This document shows positions 1 through 8,061 of a DNA stretch of 64,000 nt, in pieces (the stretch's first letter is position 1; every line of letters begins with the position of its first letter). Below the pieces are notes generated by a model, which did not search any database, was not told the DNA's origin, and saw nothing but the letters and a program-made list of their open reading frames with translations. This stretch comes from Bombella saccharophila (GTDB lineage: Bacteria; Pseudomonadota; Alphaproteobacteria; Acetobacterales; Acetobacteraceae): positions 1 to 64,000 of the forward strand of contig NZ_JANIDW010000001.1 in assembly GCF_026385475.1 (NCBI RefSeq), given 5' to 3'. A program made the translations under genes and the position numbers.

Positions 1-2
1 TG

Positions 3-917
3 GTTGCGGCGCAGCAGCAATATGCGTTGCAACGGATGGGCTTGAGTGCGGCGTTAGCGCGGCAAGCTTTGTGGGGGGCGAAGTATAAGCCTGAGTCTAT
101 GTGCGCGCAGCATGTGAGTTTGCTGTTGAGTGGGTATGATGCGTTGCATCCTGAGTTCCCTGATGATGGGCCGCCGGATAAGGATAGGCAGGAGCGTATT
201 CGCTTAGCGAATTCTGGGTCGTGGCGGTTTGTTTACGATATTGAGCAGGTGCATATTTGTAGCAAGGCCTTTTTGGATAAGACGCCTGCGAAGCCTGTAG
301 TTCGTAATCATGCAGAGGTGGTTGCAAGGGACTTTTTAACCGATCGCCAAGGGACGATTAAGGCAATGATTGACGCTGGTGTAGAAAAAGGTGTTGCGGA
401 GAGTGCAGCTGTTCTTTTAACGACTCAAAAAGGAAGGTTTGAAGCCTGTGCTGTGACAGTAGACCTTTTATTGCACGCTCATCAACCGTTGATGGGGCTG
501 GATACGGATATTGCCCGGGAGTTGAATGCTCGGAGTTTTGGTACAGCGGAAACAGATTGTGACATTGGGCGGATGTATCAAGACCCGAATGCGGAAGACC
601 CTTATGCGCCGTCTATTGAGCGGTTGTTGAAGGCCTTTCGGGAGGACCGGAAGGGAACGATTAAGAGGTTGAAGAAAGTGGGCGTTCGATGGGATCATGC
701 TGAGGATGCGGCAGATTTGGTGTTGGCACAGAAGGGGCGTTATTGGCGTTGTGCGGTTATTGTAGGGGGATTGTTGGATAATATGGGGTATGAGTGGGGG
801 GATATTACCCATCATGTAGATGCGATAAATAAAGGGTTTTATTATGTAGGAAGTACGGTTGGCGATGGGGTTTGCGATGTGGATAATATGAATCATGACC
901 CGCGGGAGGGATGGTAG
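3..917 (+). CDS. Prophage-edge protein with tandem internal repeats (5' end outside window)
   Basis: The reading frame is open from the window edge (an internal TTG lies at 27), so the true start is probably upstream. I do not recognise the family. What is visible is an internal duplication of about 70 residues: one copy spans about 330-539 and a second about 633-842. They share the pattern D-R-x-G-T-I-K, then V-G-V/A-G-V, a run of small residues, Q-K-G-R-F/Y, a Cys-Ala-Val, and a hydrophobic helix ending in L-L. A third, diverged copy appears at about 36-164. No signal peptide or membrane segment is seen. It converges on the baseplate hub gene with only nine bases between the two stops. Repeated helical modules on a phage edge could be a structural, adhesin-linked or cargo protein; function unknown. 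Confidence 0.7.
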   Translation, partial: VAAQQQYALQRMGLSAALARQALWGAKYKPESMCAQHVSLLLSGYDALHPEFPDDGPPDKDRQERIRLANSGSWRFVYDIEQVHICSKAFLDKTPAKPVVRNHAEVVARDFLTDRQGTIKAMIDAGVEKGVAESAAVLLTTQKGRFEACAVTVDLLLHAHQPLMGLDTDIARELNARSFGTAETDCDIGRMYQDPNAEDPYAPSIERLLKAFREDRKGTIKRLKKVGVRWDHAEDAADLVLAQKGRYWRCAVIVGGLLDNMGYEWGDITHHVDAINKGFYYVGSTVGDGVCDVDNMNHDPREGW

Positions 918-926
918 AGCAAGGGG

Positions 927-2048
927 TTAGGTTGCTCCGTTGTGAGGTGGTTTTTGGCCGAGGTTGGTGCGGATGCAATCTATGGTTGTGTGCCATTTAC
1001 CCTCCGCTATTTCTGTTGAGACTTCATGTTGGATGGCGATGGGTAGCCATAGGCCATCCCAAGGGGCTTTGCTGATAAGTTGATGGCTTTGGTTGGTGAG
1101 GCTGTCCGGTTGATTGGGGGAAGGGAGCCAGTTTTGAGGAGCGTATTTGCTCTCTAATATAAGAGGTTGCCAGAAGGCGATGTCTGGGCGGAGGAGTGTT
1201 GTGATGGTTGTTCCGGCCTCGTTATATTTGGGATAGCCAACCATACCGTTTTGGGCGGAGATGATGGGTATTGATTTTTCTTGCCCATTTGGAGGGGTGC
1301 CGGTGTAGGAGCCGCCCCAGATTTCAATTGCCCCTAGATGGGCTGTTGTTTGGGAGATTTGCTGCTTGTAGCTGTTGGGGAGGTTGTTAGTATCGTCTTG
1401 CGTAATGGGGGTGTATTGCTTGAAATTATAGTGGATATTTGTTGCGTTTACGACTCCTTCTATTTGGTCTAGCGCAGTCCCAGAGCGGTAATGGTTGGTG
1501 AGGGTTTGGTGATGATCCCAACCGCCATAATTGAGGAGTTGGAGTTTAGCTGCGTAGCAGATGTCTTGTAGGATAGAGAGGGCAGAGTAAGGGCCTTTAT
1601 AGCCTTTTGCGGGGATGAGAATGCCAGCGGGGATTGTGTTTGTCATGGCATGGATTTGGAAGGGTGTGTCTGGGTCGTTATAATCCGTATAGGCGTCGTT
1701 AATTTGCCCGATAAAGAGAGTTGTGAGGGGGGCGTTATTATCATCGCTCACAGAGAGCATGATGCTGGTGCGGCCGGGGAGAACGTGGTTGAGGTCGTCC
1801 ACCATAGGGTAATCGGGCACGATGGAGAAATCTTCGCGTGTTTTCTTGAAAAGCCCTTTAATGGTGATGTCAGCCTCGGAACCGAGTGCGACGCCTGCAT
1901 GTTTAATGTTGGCATGGATGGCGTGGTCTTGCCCAATGGTGACATTGGAAAAGGACCCATCAGCTTGTGGTGTGTAAAAGGTAATGATGATTTGTTTTTT
2001 TGTAAAGCTGTTGGCTTTTGGGGGTGTGGCGGAGGCGGTGTAGGTCAT
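927..2048 (-). CDS. Putative phage baseplate hub protein
   Basis: A 373-residue protein, last of the leftward tail genes visible here. Its size and its place directly after a baseplate plug protein match the hub (T4 gp27-like) of contractile-tailed phages with DUF3383 sheaths. In such phages the hub trimer caps the tail tube and carries the spike. The sequence is mostly beta-type, rich in Asn, Thr, Gln and Tyr, with no membrane segment. The start overlaps the plug gene stop by four bases (ATGA-type), indicating translational coupling. The next expected genes (spike, gp25-like, baseplate J, fibres) do not follow; a + strand gene does. Assignment rests on order and size more than on a motif. 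Confidence 0.65.
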   Translation of the reverse strand: MTYTASATPPKANSFTKKQIIITFYTPQADGSFSNVTIGQDHAIHANIKHAGVALGSEADITIKGLFKKTREDFSIVPDYPMVDDLNHVLPGRTSIMLSVSDDNNAPLTTLFIGQINDAYTDYNDPDTPFQIHAMTNTIPAGILIPAKGYKGPYSALSILQDICYAAKLQLLNYGGWDHHQTLTNHYRSGTALDQIEGVVNATNIHYNFKQYTPITQDDTNNLPNSYKQQISQTTAHLGAIEIWGGSYTGTPPNGQEKSIPIISAQNGMVGYPKYNEAGTTITTLLRPDIAFWQPLILESKYAPQNWLPSPNQPDSLTNQSHQLISKAPWDGLWLPIAIQHEVSTEIAEGKWHTTIDCIRTNLGQKPPHNGAT

Positions 2049-2344
2049 GATGAGTTGTCCTCATAATAAAGGAGGAAGCGGGAGCCGAGGCCTGTGAAGT
2101 AAGGGTCTGATGTGCCGGCGTTGTCCCCAAAATAGAGGGTGCCGGGCAGGGGGCTGAGGGGAGAGCGGAGAAGGTCTGTCCCATTTTGGCAGAGGATGCC
2201 AAGGAGGAGGGGGGTGTTGTTTGTGGTGATATCTATATACAAGCCGGAGGCGAGTTGGCGGAGCCAAAATTGGCATTGTAACTCGGCGATAGGACAGGTG
2301 AGGCTTTGGGCGGGAATGGGGGAGAGGGGGATGGTGTAGAGCAT
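2045..2344 (-). CDS. Phage baseplate plug family protein
   Basis: A 99-residue protein matching the small baseplate plug family (DUF6983-like) found between the Dit-like protein and the hub in AP22-type and related myoviruses. Features that fit are an N-terminal I-P-L motif, a short Q-C-Q-F-W-L-R-Q strand, an aromatic Y-I-D-I strand and a central G-x-L-C segment, followed by a C-terminal L-G-S-R-F-L-L-Y strand. Family members are thought to close or line the hub/tube junction. It lies three bases downstream of the Dit-like gene and overlaps the hub gene start by four bases. Confidence 0.7.
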   Translation of the reverse strand: MLYTIPLSPIPAQSLTCPIAELQCQFWLRQLASGLYIDITTNNTPLLLGILCQNGTDLLRSPLSPLPGTLYFGDNAGTSDPYFTGLGSRFLLYYEDNSS

Positions 2345-2347
2345 GGG

Positions 2348-3040
2348 TTAAGGCCTTACGGGATTGAGGGCGGTACGGCCTGTATTTTGTGTAGGTGCCC
2401 CCGATGGATGGCTGCTTACGAGTAAGGGAAAAGTATTGCTTTGTCGGACTTCGTGCAGGGTGATATCGGCTACGATGTAGTCCGCCGTGCCGTCTGAGGT
2501 ACGGGTGAAGCTATAGCCGGTAATATTGGCATTTGGGTAGTTACGTTCTGGTGTAACAACAAAGTACAGATTAGTATCTTTTACCAATTTTACTAAGGTA
2601 TTTACGAAGTCACTTTTTACTGCATCTGGCCCAACGCCGAGGGCCCCTCGTAAAAAGCCGGGGAGGAGGTTCTCTGCGAGATTGCCGGTTTCTGACCCAT
2701 CGCAGATCATGCGGATGGTGGCAGTGTAGGGGGCGGCGACCTTATTATAGCTGGTGAAAGAGGTGTTTTCTTGCGGGGCGGTGCAGATAGAGGATTGTTC
2801 TTCTACCTTCAGGGATGAGACATGAGCGGCGGAGAGGACGCGTTTGGGGCCTTTCCCGAAAAGGGTGGTGACGTCATTGCCTAGCAGTTTGGTGGCGGTG
2901 GTTTGCCAGCCACGTGTTGGAGGAGTTCGGGCGTCGGTGAAAATGCCCCATTGGCGGGCGGCGCGTTGGATGGCCCAGTTCTCCAACGCGTCCCCCCCAA
3001 AGCTGGAGGCCGTGGCCCGGAGGGATGTAAGGGCGGACAT
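2348..3040 (-). CDS. Dit-like baseplate/tail protein
   Basis: A 230-residue protein resembling the family with a Dit-like phage tail N-terminal domain that follows the tape measure in contractile phages. It probably forms a ring joining tube and baseplate. The beta-rich middle (about residues 75-200) contains S-F-T-S-Y-N-K-V followed by the M-I-C-D-G strand, and the C-terminal third has L-Y-F-V-V-T-P-E and Y-I-V-A-D-I-T-L-H-E-V, typical of that fold. A GAGAGGAA ribosome-binding sequence sits just upstream of the ATG. Neighbours are the tape measure upstream and the plug downstream. The tail is Pro/Thr rich and probably disordered. Confidence 0.65.
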   Translation of the reverse strand: MSALTSLRATASSFGGDALENWAIQRAARQWGIFTDARTPPTRGWQTTATKLLGNDVTTLFGKGPKRVLSAAHVSSLKVEEQSSICTAPQENTSFTSYNKVAAPYTATIRMICDGSETGNLAENLLPGFLRGALGVGPDAVKSDFVNTLVKLVKDTNLYFVVTPERNYPNANITGYSFTRTSDGTADYIVADITLHEVRQSNTFPLLVSSHPSGAPTQNTGRTALNPVRP

Positions 3041-3072
3041 GGGGGTTCCTCTCTTTTCTGGCCCGCTGTGGT

Positions 3073-4269
3073 TTAGCTAATATGGGCGAGTGTGTAGCGG
3101 GTGATGGTTTTGGCAATGCTCGCTTCTACCGCGCGGGCGATTTCCGCTGGGTGTTGTGAGTTTGCCTTCACGGTGATGTTAATAGTGGGGCTGTGGGTTG
3201 TGTTGTTGTGGGTGGTGGTGTGCCGTGGTTGGGCGGTGTCCATCGCTTGCACAATTTGGGTGATGGCGTGTGTGTTGCTCAATTGTGGCGGGGTTGTGTT
3301 GTTGTGCTGTTGGGGAAGGTGGTGTTGGGCGAGTGCAGCACTTGCTTGGGTTAACGCATGGGTGAGGCGTGCCCAGTGTGTTGAGGCTTCGTCTCGTTCT
3401 GGTAGGTGGGGTGGTGAGGCTGGTGTAAGGGGGGTGTTTGCTGCTTGTGAGGCGGCGGCGGTGCGTGTTGTAAGGTTGGGTTGTGGGGGGGCATTGGGTG
3501 TGTGTGGCTTGGCCGTTGGTGGCGTGTAAAATGGGGGTTCTGCCCTGCGGGAGGGGGGTGAGTGTGGTGGTGTGTGTGAGGCTAGGATGGTGCGGGTGGT
3601 CAGCAAAGCGGAGAGGTCTTGCACCATAGCCAGAGGGTTGTTGGCTGGGGCATCAGCGTTGGGGTGTTGTTTGCGCTTGTGGAGCCGGGCGAGGGCTTGC
3701 TCGGCATTATGGAGGGTAGGCTCGACCTCTTGGAGGGCTTGGCGTGTGAGCTGATTGGCGCGTGAGAGGAGGTTTGCCCATTCCTGCACAGCGCGGTTAG
3801 GGGATGGCGAGGTGTGTGTGAGGGGAGAGGAGATTGGGGATGTTGGGGTCTGGGAGGTGGCGGTGTGGGTGTGGTCTTGCGGGGTGTGTGGTGTGAGGGG
3901 TGTGTCTTCCAGCGAGGAGGTGGGGTGTTGAGAGAGGGGGGCTAGAGCTTGTTGGAGGGTGTTGAGCTGTGGCGGGGTGGCTGTTAGCTGTTGGCCAAGG
4001 GTGCTGAGAGCCTGAGTGGCGTGGGTGATGTCTTGGCCAAATGTGGCGAGGGAGCGGCCCCCGGTAAAGAGGGCGAGGGCCCCCATGGCTTCTTGCCGGA
4101 AGGTGCGGAAGGCATCGGCCCCTTGTTGGCCTGTTTGGGCAAGGGTTTGAGCGGTGTTGTTTGCGTGTTGCTCTAGTGTCGTGAGGTTTTGGTGGGCTTG
4201 TGCGGCCCCTTGGGCGAGGCCGGAGCCATCTAGCCCAAGTTGGATTATGAGGGTATCAAGAATTGCCAT
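3073..4269 (-). CDS. Short tail tape measure protein
   Basis: A 398-residue protein at the tape measure position, between the tail chaperone pair and the Dit-like gene. The N-terminus has the L-D-T-L-I-I-Q-L-G-L-D-G-S pattern common in tape measures (a beta strand then L-x-x-D), followed by a Gln/Ala-rich helical region. The middle (about residues 100-350) is dominated by Thr, Pro, His, Gln and Asn and looks low-complexity. The C-terminus has the T-I-N-I-T-V strand and an amphipathic helix E-I-A-R-A-V-E. It is short for a tape measure; at the usual scaling of about 0.15 nm per residue it predicts a tail near 60 nm. Its ATG lies inside the end of the frameshift extension reading frame. Confidence 0.75.
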   Translation of the reverse strand: MAILDTLIIQLGLDGSGLAQGAAQAHQNLTTLEQHANNTAQTLAQTGQQGADAFRTFRQEAMGALALFTGGRSLATFGQDITHATQALSTLGQQLTATPPQLNTLQQALAPLSQHPTSSLEDTPLTPHTPQDHTHTATSQTPTSPISSPLTHTSPSPNRAVQEWANLLSRANQLTRQALQEVEPTLHNAEQALARLHKRKQHPNADAPANNPLAMVQDLSALLTTRTILASHTPPHSPPSRRAEPPFYTPPTAKPHTPNAPPQPNLTTRTAAASQAANTPLTPASPPHLPERDEASTHWARLTHALTQASAALAQHHLPQQHNNTTPPQLSNTHAITQIVQAMDTAQPRHTTTHNNTTHSPTINITVKANSQHPAEIARAVEASIAKTITRYTLAHIS

Positions 4270-4857
4270 TTACGCGCTCCACTGCCGCGACTTCCCAGAG
4301 GAGCCACATATCCTCGCTGTCATAAAGTGTTTTCAGCTCGTGTAATGTGGCTAAGCCTGCCCCGATGACAAAGGCCATTGGGGTTGAGAGGTTTACGCAG
4401 CGGGTGGGGCTGCGTCCTCCGGCTGTGTCTCCCTCAATATGGCGATGAGAGGGTAGATCTGGTAAATCGCGGCCTTGAAAAAATCCACATTAAGCCGAAA
4501 GGCCTCCGCTCGGAGAGCGGGTAATGTGTTGGGGTCTGAGATGTCGGCCTCGATGAGGGGGGCGGGGTCGATGGCCTGATTATGCGGGTCGCGGCGGATT
4601 TTGACGCAATCAAGCAGGCCGGAGAAGGCTTTGTCGCAGTCCTCGTCACTCATATGGCCGAATAGAGCCATACTTTGGCCGGAAAGACCGACAATGCCGC
4701 TTTGTAGGGCCTCGCGCGGGGTGTTTGCGCCCGCGCGGGCGAGGGCACGAACAACATGCCGTGCCCAATGGTCCGCCGTAAAGGCGGACATGCGGGAGAT
4801 GACAAAGCATTTGCCTGCATCTGACCCGTCTTTTGGGGTCCATTCAATGGATTTCAC
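4256..4857 (-). CDS. Tail assembly chaperone, -1 frameshift product (G-T type)
   Basis: The shorter chaperone frame contains T-TTT-TTC at 4483-4477, in the X-XXY-YYZ register. A slip of -1 there continues through an open frame to TGA at 4258-4256, giving about 127 + 73 = 200 residues. The last 40 residues could also start at an ATG at 4378, but it has no ribosome-binding sequence, which favours frameshifting. The extension ends with a helical L-H-E-L and W-L-L-W-E-V segment and overlaps the tape measure start. Lambda gpG/gpGT and most long-tailed phages make such a pair: the long form recruits the tape measure and the short form polymerises along it. Confidence 0.72.
4393..4857 (-). CDS. Tail assembly chaperone, short form
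   Basis: A 154-residue protein read from GTG at 4857, with an AAGGA ribosome-binding sequence about eight bases upstream that overlaps the stop of the tube gene. The longer open frame to 4968 would overlap the tube gene by 100 bases and is less likely. The protein is helical, with S-A-F-T-A-D-H-W-A near the N-terminus and a Pro/Ala tail. The place between tail tube and tape measure is that of the G-type chaperone. Residues D-F-F-K near the C-terminus are encoded by the slippery heptamer, so a fraction of ribosomes should extend it. Confidence 0.75.
   Translation of the reverse strand: MKSIEWTPKDGSDAGKCFVISRMSAFTADHWARHVVRALARAGANTPREALQSGIVGLSGQSMALFGHMSDEDCDKAFSGLLDCVKIRRDPHNQAIDPAPLIEADISDPNTLPALRAEAFRLNVDFFKAAIYQIYPLIAILRETQPEDAAPPAA
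4477..4483 (-). promoter_or_regulatory. Programmed -1 frameshift site TTTTTTC
   Basis: On the - strand the zero-frame codons are GAT TTT TTC, so the heptamer reads T-TTT-TTC in exact X-XXY-YYZ register. The -1 frame downstream is open from here to 4256. No obvious strong stem-loop follows within about 30 bases, so efficiency cannot be judged. Confidence 0.72.
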
Positions 4858-4868
4858 GAAGGAGGTCC

Positions 4869-5312
4869 TTATAAGCCAGCGGGGAGGACATTCTCCCATG
4901 TGATGGTCACGCTGCGGTCGCCTAAGGTTGTTTTGCCGGCGGGGACGGGGTCGTAATCCGTCAGGCAACCATTGGTGAAGGTGTAACGCCGCCCTAACCC
5001 GTGTAGGAGGAGCTCGCCATTGAGTTCGTATACCGTGCGGGCCTGACGTGAGGCCGTGGCGATGGCATCAAAAACCAGCAAGGAGTTGGAGCCTGCTGAG
5101 AAGGTGAGTACCATGGGATAAAGGGAAGGGATGTAGCCTTTATTCATCTTGCCATCGAGGGAGAGTGTTGTGGCGGCGAGTTTTACTTTCTGCCCACTGC
5201 TCCATGAATTTTCGGTGGCCCAGTTCTCCAATGTGATGGGGGTGTTGAACAGAGTTTTGACCGTAAGGGTGAATACGGCATCTGCTGCTGTGATGAGTGC
5301 GTTGCCTGACAT
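4869..5312 (-). CDS. Phage tail tube protein
   Basis: A 147-residue beta-rich protein immediately downstream (by two bases) of the contractile sheath gene and upstream of the tail chaperones, which is the tube position. It has an F-T-L-T-V-K-T-L-F strand near the N-terminus, a W-x-T-E-N-S-W loop, and a C-terminal R-S-V-T-I-T-W strand, consistent with the conserved tube fold of contractile tails. The tube would be stacked rings threaded by the sheath. The class could not be confirmed by motif, so the call leans on order and size. Confidence 0.7.
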   Translation of the reverse strand: MSGNALITAADAVFTLTVKTLFNTPITLENWATENSWSSGQKVKLAATTLSLDGKMNKGYIPSLYPMVLTFSAGSNSLLVFDAIATASRQARTVYELNGELLLHGLGRRYTFTNGCLTDYDPVPAGKTTLGDRSVTITWENVLPAGL

Positions 5313-5314
5313 GA

Positions 5315-6484
5315 TTATTGGACCTCAATAGACGCAAGGTTGATGGATTGGACGGACTGGCCATCCGTGTACCAGAAGCGGCAGGGCGGGCTTTTGCGAG
5401 CCACGCGAATATCTGCCGGGGAGGTAGAAGCGTTAGGTTGGAAGTACCAACCGCGTGTTTGCACTGTGTCGCTGATGGTTGTGCCTGCTGCGAGGTCGAT
5501 TTGCTGTTTTTGCAGGGTTGTAAGCTGGATGCCGGGGCGGATGGCCCCAAAGCGCAAGGCTTGGTTGATGGTATCCTGCACGCTCGCGGAGATAAGCCCG
5601 TCCCCTGTGACGTTATAAGGGATTTGGCCCACATTAAGCAGGAGATTCACAAGGTCGGATTGGAAGGAGGCGTTAAGCCAAATTTGATTGATGTAGCTAT
5701 CAGCCCAGAGGAACGCGCCTGAGACATGGCCATCCTCTAGCCATTGGAAGCGTCCTAGGCCATTAGCGTAAGCCCCGTAGAAGTTATAGCCATTAGCACG
5801 CAATGTGGAAGCGGTTGCGGCATCTGTTACGGTAGGGGTAAGCAACCCACTGCGGCGGAAGCATAGATTGGTGCGTCCAGATGTTGCGCTGAAATCCAAA
5901 GACGCCATCCAACCTAGGCAGAAAGCACATGCTAAGGGGTCTTGGTAGAGCAGGGTTGTGCCGTCAATATTCTGGTTTTGTAACCATGTGCCGAAGCTGG
6001 TGCTATTCTGGCTGTTGAGGGCTTGTGCATCTGTATCAAAAGGGACGTACCAGTAGCGGTCAGCTTGGCTTGCGGTCCAGTTCGCGAAGGCCTGCTTCTG
6101 GGTTAATGTGGGTTCCCATGTGGTGGTAAAGCCAGCGAAGTTTTGCGTTTGGCTGGTGATGAGGTCCATCAAGTCGGCTGGGCTGGCTTGGTGGGCGGCA
6201 TCAGCCATGTAGATGAGCAAGGTAGAAGGGCTTTGGGTGGCGTCCTCAAAGCCGCTGAAATAAACGGACGCCATGCGGGCTTCAAGGCTTGTGGCGGGGA
6301 AGTCTTTTGTGACGTCTTCCAAAGAGGTGTAGGTTTTGAGCTGTCCAGCGGTGAGGGTGGATGTATCGCCCGGTGTGGTGATGAATAACCCGTTGATGAA
6401 GGGGACGCCGCTAGCAGCGCCAATCGTGCCGGGGTTGATGGTGACAATTTGGGAAAGGGGGATGGTGCCTGTAAGGGATGCCAT
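5315..6484 (-). CDS. Contractile tail sheath protein (DUF3383)
   Basis: A 389-residue protein with the features of the DUF3383 sheath family: an N-terminal I-P-L-S-Q-I-V-x-I-N-P-G strand, a L-E-D-V-T-K-D-F segment, F-A-G-F-T-T-T-W, W-Y-V-P-F-D-T-D, and the G-Y-N-F-Y-G-A-Y-A-N region, with a C-terminal tube-contacting domain. It shows that the phage is a myovirus type with contractile tail. AAGGA precedes the ATG. A 39-base gap separates it from the neck gene upstream, and two bases from the tube gene downstream. Confidence 0.88.
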   Translation of the reverse strand: MASLTGTIPLSQIVTINPGTIGAASGVPFINGLFITTPGDTSTLTAGQLKTYTSLEDVTKDFPATSLEARMASVYFSGFEDATQSPSTLLIYMADAAHQASPADLMDLITSQTQNFAGFTTTWEPTLTQKQAFANWTASQADRYWYVPFDTDAQALNSQNSTSFGTWLQNQNIDGTTLLYQDPLACAFCLGWMASLDFSATSGRTNLCFRRSGLLTPTVTDAATASTLRANGYNFYGAYANGLGRFQWLEDGHVSGAFLWADSYINQIWLNASFQSDLVNLLLNVGQIPYNVTGDGLISASVQDTINQALRFGAIRPGIQLTTLQKQQIDLAAGTTISDTVQTRGWYFQPNASTSPADIRVARKSPPCRFWYTDGQSVQSINLASIEVQ

Positions 6485-6523
6485 GAGATGGGGTCCTTAA
6501 TGTTAAGGGGGAAAGAGGAAGCG

Positions 6524-7105
6524 TTAGGAAATGGGGGAGAGAGGCTGAGATGGCAGATCGACCTCCCGTATGGAGGACATGGAGAGTGCCAAGGCAGTTT
6601 CAGCGGAGCGGCAGAGGCGGGTTTGTATGATAAGGAGGAGCGTTAATGTGGCTGAATCCTCGTATTGTTGCTCTGCGGTGATAAAGCTGTGCTGCATAAT
6701 GGGCCCTGTGTTGATGGGGGCCATGTCGTCTCGTTTTTGTTGGAACCAACGGACCGCGGCAGGATCGCGCCAGAGGGTGCTGATGGTCCCAAGGGTTGTG
6801 ATGGCATCATCACCATAGGCAGTAAGCTGAATGGCGAGTTCTACCGGTTGGGTGATGGTGGTTGTGGTAGGACCATAAACATGCCGATTGGTTGCGAGAG
6901 GGCGGCGTGTGATGGTCTGCATGACCATAAAACGTTGCGCTGGAGGGGGAAGGCGGTTTTGCTGCCCTTGAATGAGAGCCCAATCTGCTGGGAGGGCGAC
7001 TTCTGTAAGCCAATCTCCCACCATGTGCATGATGGTGCTTTCTGTTGGGATTAGTTGGGTTGTGACCTCTGTAGGGTCTGGCGTGTAACTATTAGGCGGC
7101 ACCAT
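6524..7105 (-). CDS. Phage neck terminator protein
   Basis: A 193-residue protein resembling the LIC_12616/gp12-like phage neck terminator family, which caps the sheath or tube at the head end. Distinctive features are P-A-D-W-A-L-I-Q-G-Q-Q-N-R-L-P near residue 40, the R-F-V/M-V-M-Q strand, and V-E-L-A-I-Q-L-T-A-Y-G followed by a Thr-rich helix and a W-R-D-P element. It overlaps the preceding gene by 55 bases, so its true start may be one of the later Met codons. It sits just before the sheath gene, as in AP22-type phages. Confidence 0.72.
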   Translation of the reverse strand: MVPPNSYTPDPTEVTTQLIPTESTIMHMVGDWLTEVALPADWALIQGQQNRLPPPAQRFMVMQTITRRPLATNRHVYGPTTTTITQPVELAIQLTAYGDDAITTLGTISTLWRDPAAVRWFQQKRDDMAPINTGPIMQHSFITAEQQYEDSATLTLLLIIQTRLCRSAETALALSMSSIREVDLPSQPLSPIS

Positions 7106-7440
7106 TCATTGGGTCCCCATTGTTCGAGTATTTTTGTGATGAGCCATTCGGAGCCTTCAAAAATGAGGCTGTCTCCCCCGCTTTGGAGCGGGCGGCTGAG
7201 GGTATGAGCGTTACCGCGTAGATAAACTGTGCGGTTTTCGCTTTGTTGGGCGATATTGCCAATGAGCTGTAGGACATTGCTAGGGGCTGGTTGGATGTCG
7301 ATCATGACGGGGATGTCCTCATAAAGAGGAGTGGTGCTGTAATCGGCAGCGTGTTTTGTCCCGGTCATGCGGCGGAGTTGGGCGGGTTGGAGGGGGTTGA
7401 GGGCTGCGGTTACGCCCGCGGTGAGGGAGAAGAGATTCAT
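7051..7440 (-). CDS. Putative head-tail joining / tail completion protein
   Basis: A 129-residue protein between the gp10-like gene and the neck terminator gene. Its order implies a stopper or tail-completion role. Visible features are an N-terminal helix with N-P-L-Q-P-A-Q-L-R-R, a strand ending P-V-M-I-D-I-Q, and G-S-E-W-L-I-T-K-I-L, which resemble the small beta-barrel neck proteins. I cannot assign a named family with certainty. The reading frame overlaps the next gene by 55 bases. Confidence 0.55.
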   Translation of the reverse strand: MNLFSLTAGVTAALNPLQPAQLRRMTGTKHAADYSTTPLYEDIPVMIDIQPAPSNVLQLIGNIAQQSENRTVYLRGNAHTLSRPLQSGGDSLIFEGSEWLITKILEQWGPNEWCRLIVTRQTLQRSQPN

Positions 7441-7459
7441 GGGAGAGGCCTGTTGAGGG

Positions 7460-7921
7460 TTACTCTTGAGTGATTTGTGAGCGGAGGCTGCTGCGAAGGA
7501 GGCCCGTATCGATGAGTGGTTTTTGCGGTTGGGGGCTATGATGTTGTGTTTTGTGTGAGATTGTAGCGGGTTTGAGTGGTGGGGTTGTGATGTGGTCTAT
7601 TGTGGTTTGAATATCCGTGACGATGGTTTGGCCAAGGGTTGTGAGGGCCTTTTGGGGGGATGTGTCGGGGTTTTGGAGAAGCTGGCGGGCTTGTTGTGCC
7701 CAGGCGGTTTGGCGGTTGGCAATTGTAGAGCGGAGGAAGGGGCGAGCGGGAATGGTGGTGGTGCCATATTCTTGCATACTTGCGATTTGGGCTAAGGGGG
7801 TGCCGTCTGGATAGTGGTCTTGTGGAAAATAGCCGACCGAAACATTTGTTTTTGTGGCGGATTGGGTGAGTTTTAGGAGCAAAGAATGGGCTTTTTGGCC
7901 CCCTTTAAGGGCAGACGGCAT
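7460..7921 (-). CDS. HK97-gp10-like / tail-completion phage protein
   Basis: A 153-residue protein from ATG 7921, preceded by AAGGA; a longer frame to 7993 has no better start. The segment V-S-V-G-Y-F-P then D-G-T-P-L-A-Q-I-A, an E-Y-G-T, and I-P-A-R-P-F-L-R is the hallmark of the gp10-like minor tail/neck family. A C-terminal I-D-T-G-L-L-R-S-S-L-R also fits: family members end with an L-x-D-T-G-x-L motif. It probably helps terminate the tail tube or join it to the head. Upstream lies a 140-base spacer shared with a divergent + strand mini-gene. Confidence 0.78.
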   Translation of the reverse strand: MPSALKGGQKAHSLLLKLTQSATKTNVSVGYFPQDHYPDGTPLAQIASMQEYGTTTIPARPFLRSTIANRQTAWAQQARQLLQNPDTSPQKALTTLGQTIVTDIQTTIDHITTPPLKPATISHKTQHHSPQPQKPLIDTGLLRSSLRSQITQE

Positions 7922-8061
7922 AATGTGGAGGTCCTTGCATATTATATGAGGGGACGGGCTGTTTTGATTGACGAAAGGGGAGCACTCCGCCACTTTAAGG
8001 CTGTATAGCGACTGGGCTATTGGGTATATCGGGCTTGGTAGATGTAAGGAGGTAGGTGTTT

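Noticed and set aside
3101-3529. Long + strand frame opposite the tape measure
   Set aside because: Antisense shadow of a GC-skewed gene; no ribosome-binding site, no credible protein features.
4858-4968. N-terminal extension of the tail chaperone
   Set aside because: It overlaps the tube gene; the GTG at 4857 with AAGGA is better.
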